Assembly (NCBI RefSeq): GCF_000482865.1
Contig: NZ_AXWW01000035.1
Span: forward strand, 26,296-90,295
Reading direction: 5' to 3'
Source of the DNA: Actinokineospora inagensis DSM 44258
Lineage (GTDB): Bacteria; Actinomycetota; Actinomycetes; Mycobacteriales; Pseudonocardiaceae
Length of the DNA stretch: 64,000 nucleotides
In this document: one piece after another, positions 61,502 through 64,000 of the stretch
How positions within the stretch are numbered: position 1 is the stretch's first letter
How the letters are laid out: every line of letters starts with the position of its first letter
Made by a program: the position numbers and the translations under genes
The notes under the pieces: model-generated
Told to the model about the DNA's origin: nothing
Database searches by the model: none
Seen by the model: the letters and a program-made list of their open reading frames with translations, nothing else

Positions 61502-62125
61502 TCACGGCCCAACTTCGCCCACTGTGTCGCGCGGCCACGGCAGACCGACCCGACGCGAGCCGACCAGCAGTTGCGGGAACAACTGCTCCTCGGCGACCAC
61601 CCGGTGCCCGTAGGCCACCGCCGCGGGGACGGCCGCGGGCCGCGGGCGGTTCGGCTGGACGTCCGGGTCCACGGTCGGCCAGCGGTGGGCGACCGGCGCG
61701 GGCTCGACCGGCTCGCGGGGCCGCGCCACCTTCGGCGGGGGCACGCCGACGCGGTCGAGCTCGGCGGCCTGCTTCCGGATCTCGGCGGCCACGTCCTCGG
61801 CGGCCCCGCGCCACAACCCCACGAGCCGCTGCCGCTCGCCCGCGTCGGCATCCGGCCACAGGTGCGGCAACTGGTGCACGAAGGTGCTGTGCCCGTCGAC
61901 CCGGTCGCGAACCGCCGCGTGGATGTCCGCCATCTGCCGGGCACCCGCCGCCGTACCCGCCGTGAACTCGCCGAACGCGGTCGCCGCCGGACCGGACCAG
62001 CCGTCGGCGCTGACCACGGCCAGCAGCTCGGCGGCCTCGGTCAGCGGCACCCCCTGCGCCCGCAGGGTCTCCGCCAGGTTGCGCACCCAGGCCTGGTTGC
62101 CGGGCGGCCGGATCCCGTCAGCCAT
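61502..62125 (-). CDS. WXG100-like ESX protein with C-terminal extension
   Basis: 207 residues. Residues about 1-90: NQAWVRNLAETLRAQGVPLT, then SADGWSGPAATAFGEFTAGT with a WXG turn (WSG), and helix IHAAVRDRVDGHSTFVHQL. A Pro-rich C-terminal half with KVARPREPVEPAPVAHRWPT follows. No signal peptide. GGGAGGGG lies before ATG 62,125, which overlaps the stop of the 98-residue gene. Likely type VII secretion substrate, paired with the small upstream protein. Confidence 0.75.
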   Translation of the reverse strand: MADGIRPPGNQAWVRNLAETLRAQGVPLTEAAELLAVVSADGWSGPAATAFGEFTAGTAAGARQMADIHAAVRDRVDGHSTFVHQLPHLWPDADAGERQRLVGLWRGAAEDVAAEIRKQAAELDRVGVPPPKVARPREPVEPAPVAHRWPTVDPDVQPNRPRPAAVPAAVAYGHRVVAEEQLFPQLLVGSRRVGLPWPRDTVGEVGP

Positions 62126-62414
62126 CGCCGAGCCCCTCCCGCCACCCCGCGTCATCCACGTCCCGGTAGGCCGCCGCGGTGTTGGTCAGGTCGGTGGCGG
62201 TATCGGCCAGCCTGCGGCACAGCCGGTCCCGCGCCTCGGCCAGGCTGCGCAGGTACACCACGACGGCCGCGCCGATCGGGTCGTCCGCGGGCCACTTCTC
62301 CGCGTCCACCCCGTACCGCCACGCCACGTCGCCGCGCACCTCGTCGCCGAGCCCACCCAACCGCCGCGCCAGCCGGTCCAGCTCGTCCAGGTCGACCTCG
62401 AACCCGTCAGTCAC
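62118..62414 (-). CDS. Small WXG100-like / ESX-associated helical protein
   Basis: 98 residues. GFEVDLDELDRLARRLGGLG starts the first helix; VYLRSLAEARDRLCRRLADT the last, ending with YRDVDDAG, an aromatic-x-x-x-acid C-terminal pattern like the type VII export signal. No WXG triplet, as in the EspC-like partner proteins. GTG 62,414 overlaps the SseB-like gene stop by eight bases, and the next gene overlaps its own stop, so all three are coupled. Confidence 0.75.
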   Translation of the reverse strand: MTDGFEVDLDELDRLARRLGGLGDEVRGDVAWRYGVDAEKWPADDPIGAAVVVYLRSLAEARDRLCRRLADTATDLTNTAAAYRDVDDAGWREGLGDG

Positions 62415-63261
62415 CGCACACCTCGGTTTTCAACTGGGCCAACTCGGCCGCGATCCAGGTACGCAGCTCGCCCGTCCGCGTCCCGTCGGCGGGCGGGTTG
62501 AGCACCAGCCCGATCCCGCCCCGCTCCGCCAGCGCCGCGACCAGCTCACGTCCCGGAACGGGAAGTTCCCGGCTGCCAACCGGGGAACGGGCGGCGACCC
62601 GGTGGGCGCGCAGCAGCGCCACCTCGGTGAAGGCGCACAGGTACTCACCGTCGCCCGCCCGGGTGGTGACCAGGCCCTCGCCCGGAACGGCCTCGACGTG
62701 CAGGACGCCGTCGAGCGCCAACCTCGCCAAGCCACGACCGTCTTCGCCGGTCAGCGCGCGGGTCACTGCGCGGGTCAACGACTCCGCCGCGACCGCCAGG
62801 CGCGGTTCGGTGTCCTCCCCGGTGGGCTCCCGCCGCGCGTACTCGGCCTCGGCGGCGGCTTCGCGGTCGATCTCCCGCAGATCCGGCACCGGGAACGGCG
62901 CGTCGAACGCCGGGCACGTGCGCTTGGTGAGCTCGGACATCAGGCTGTTGAGTCTGCTGACCGACAGGCCCATGCGACCGCTGAGGACGACGACGCGGTC
63001 TTTGAGCAACAAAGAGGTGAGGTCCGGGTCTCTGCGCAGGTTGTACGCGCCGGTGAGCAGAACCCGGTCCCGCGGCTGCCGGAAGGTCCGGGCGATCAAC
63101 CCGGCCACCTGCCAGGCGACCGTGGCCAGCACCACCTCGGCGGCGGCGGTGAGGTCGACGTGCATCCGCCGGGCGAGTTCGGTGGGCAGGCGTTCGGCCA
63201 GATCGTCCCGACGCACGCCGCGGCCGGTGCGCAAGGCGGACTCGACGGCGGGCGCGACCAT
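62407..63261 (-). CDS. SseB-like, ESX-linked protein
   Basis: 284 residues. The N-terminal part is helical with RDDLAERLPTELARRMHVDL and RVVVLSGRMGLSVSRLNSLM; the C-terminal about 90 residues, with YLCAFTEVALLRAHRVAARS, ELPVPGRELVAALAERGGIG and LVLNPPADGTRTGELRTWIA, look like the SseB N-terminal domain found in actinomycete type VII-associated proteins. AAGGGG lies five bases before ATG 63,261. First gene of the four-gene cluster. Domain assignment is moderately sure; function unknown. Confidence 0.7.
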   Translation of the reverse strand: MVAPAVESALRTGRGVRRDDLAERLPTELARRMHVDLTAAAEVVLATVAWQVAGLIARTFRQPRDRVLLTGAYNLRRDPDLTSLLLKDRVVVLSGRMGLSVSRLNSLMSELTKRTCPAFDAPFPVPDLREIDREAAAEAEYARREPTGEDTEPRLAVAAESLTRAVTRALTGEDGRGLARLALDGVLHVEAVPGEGLVTTRAGDGEYLCAFTEVALLRAHRVAARSPVGSRELPVPGRELVAALAERGGIGLVLNPPADGTRTGELRTWIAAELAQLKTEVCGD

Positions 63262-63403
63262 CGTTCCCCTTTCGGACAGGGCCTGTGCGAACAGCACGAA
63301 AGCGCCCCCCGACCGGGCGCGGAACTGCGCGATTTACCGCAGCGAGCAGCGACTGTATCCGATCCGCGGAAGCCGCGCGATATGACGTACGCCGGGCTGG
63401 CGG

Positions 63404-63600
63404 ACTTGCCGTCGACTTGCCACGTGAATTGGCCGACGACCCAACTTGCCACGAACTTGCCGGGTGCCACGGCAGCGGGAACGGACTTGCCACGAAGTTG
63501 CCACCGGAAAGAACGTGGACAGTCTCCGCACTTCAGGCTCGACTTCCCGGCATGTCAACGGCAACCGGGCGGCAAGTCGCAAAGTTGCCACCAACTTGTC
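63404..63600. repeat. Array of paired A(C/G)TTGCC heptads, one helical turn apart
   Basis: Heptads begin at 63,404/63,415, 63,444/63,455, 63,485/63,496 and 63,583/63,594. In each pair the two copies are 11 bases apart with a four-base spacer (GTCG, ACGA, ACGA, ACCA). Six are ACTTGCC or AGTTGCC in the first three pairs; the last pair is AGTTGCC and ACTTGTC. Pair starts are 40, 41 and 98 bases apart. An inverted GGCAAGT is at 63,571-63,577. The array fills the 435-base gap between the divergent genes starting at 63,261 and 63,697. It looks like a multi-site protein-binding region. No other feature is seen in this gap. Confidence 0.65.
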
Positions 63601-63696
63601 GGTGGCATGCCGGAAAGGTGGGCACAGCAGTCTTGATCAATCGCCGCGCACAGGCTTGCATTGAGCCTGGCAATCTTGTCGATGAAGGCGGTTGGA

Positions 63697-63897
63697 ATGG
63701 CATTTCTGTTTCTCATCAGCTATTTGTTCGCGGGCCTGGTCACCTATCGGTTGGTGAGCGTCGTAGTGCGGTCGACCAGGGCCGATCACCGACGGGACGC
63801 CATTCGGTTGATCGGGGTCATCTGGAGCGGCAGCTCGCTCGGGCCGGGCGTGATCGCGGCCGTGCACCGGGCGCACGAACTGGCGTCGTTGTTCTGA
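63697..63897 (+). CDS. Small membrane protein, unknown function
   Basis: 66 residues starting MAFLFLISYLFAGLVTYRLV, then a basic loop VRSTRADHRRDAIRLIG and a second hydrophobic stretch VIWSGSSLGPGVIAAV. AAGGCGG precedes ATG 63,697; upstream starts at 63,682 (ATG) and 63,661 (TTG) lack a ribosome site. It lies downstream of the heptad array and may be the gene controlled by it. No family recognised. Confidence 0.65.
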   Translation: MAFLFLISYLFAGLVTYRLVSVVVRSTRADHRRDAIRLIGVIWSGSSLGPGVIAAVHRAHELASLF

Positions 63898-63904
63898 GGC
63901 GACA

Positions 63905-63939
63905 GAAAAAGCCGCCCCGGTGTGGACCGGGGCGGCTTT
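63905..63939. terminator. Strong hairpin between convergent genes
   Basis: AAAAGCCGCCCCGGT pairs with ACCGGGGCGGCTTT around loop GTGG (63,907-63,939). It begins about ten bases after the small membrane gene stop and ends about 14 bases before the stop of the minus-strand gene leaving the window. A/T tracts on both sides suit termination in both directions. Confidence 0.85.
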
Positions 63940-63952
63940 GTCGACGGCCGGG

Positions 63953-64000
63953 TCAGGCCCGGTCGACCGCCAGGCCGGAGTTGTCGTCGTTGACGTCGAC
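63953..64000 (-). CDS. C-terminal 15 residues of a minus-strand protein, possibly ClpB
   Basis: Reading leftwards from the window edge gives VDVNDDNSGLAVDRA and a TGA stop at 63,953-63,955. The sequence resembles the acidic beta-strand end of ClpB disaggregases (VxVDVxxDxxxLxV), and clpB follows pyrE on the same strand in mycobacteria. With 15 residues only, this is an inference from position more than from sequence. A terminator follows directly. Confidence 0.35.
   Translation of the reverse strand, partial: VDVNDDNSGLAVDRA

Noticed and set aside
63404..63600. CRISPR array
   Set aside because: Repeat units are only seven bases, paired at 11-base spacing, with no 25-40 base repeats or unique spacers and no cas genes.

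Overview
The window is about 70% G+C, with GTG and TTG starts common, short gene overlaps, Shine-Dalgarno boxes of the GGAGG type, many lipoproteins and type VII (ESX) secretion genes. This points to a filamentous actinomycete, most likely Pseudonocardiaceae (Actinokineospora, Saccharothrix or Lentzea type). From memory, the order purA - DUF3151 - fba - DedA - GH76 - TrmH - pyrE resembles the mycobacterial purA-fba-pyrE-clpB neighbourhood, so most of the window is core chromosome with accessory inserts.

Layout. 1-2,036 looks like the edge of an old integrated element: a cut HTH regulator, a small membrane protein, an MrcB_N/DUF3883 gene interrupted by an in-frame amber codon, and the tail of a serine recombinase running into a tRNA-Leu(GAG) gene. 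2,052-5,117 holds a MOSC protein and a polar amino-acid ABC operon. 5,279-18,609 is a purine segment (purB, purD) enclosing a TetR gene, a SigE-type sigma factor with a membrane partner, a threonine aldolase, an aminotransferase and a six-gene ESX substrate operon (WXG/PPE-like proteins, EspG chaperone, DUF3558 lipoprotein, WXG-transglycosylase fusion), then glpQ. 18,610-22,249 is mostly repeat DNA: copies of a dispersed element, IS110 debris, and a divergent UBP zinc-finger/cation-proton antiporter pair.

22,250-26,078 is an ssuCBAD sulfonate operon behind a cysteine-type leader peptide; its ssuD is frameshifted. 26,257-33,763 carries purA, DUF3151, fba and several secreted or membrane proteins. 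33,847-43,654 is a mix of small oxidoreductase, regulator and membrane genes, including nagA with tandem DasR-like sites. 43,058-53,075 is transport-rich: a MarR-controlled DHA2 exporter with an unusual C-terminal beta-domain extension, an ABC exporter, DedA, and a MacAB-like system whose adaptor is frameshifted. 53,089-60,742 holds a kinase/LacI pair, SRPBCC, GH76, TrmH, pyrE and others. 60,781-63,261 is a second ESX-type cluster (SseB-like protein, two WXG-like proteins, one membrane protein).

The signals least explained by ordinary annotation are: (i) the four pairs of A(C/G)TTGCC heptads, each pair one helical turn apart, in the 435-base divergent region 63,262-63,696; (ii) the dispersed element built from a DnaA-box-like TTGTCCACA, GGTAGACTGG and a C/G-rich block (three copies plus a partial one); (iii) three otherwise intact genes each broken by a single change (amber codon at 1,065; one base missing near 23,075; one extra G at 50,852-50,857); and (iv) a possible orphan HVDL-type leader peptide at 22,102. 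No CRISPR array, prophage or biosynthetic cluster is visible.
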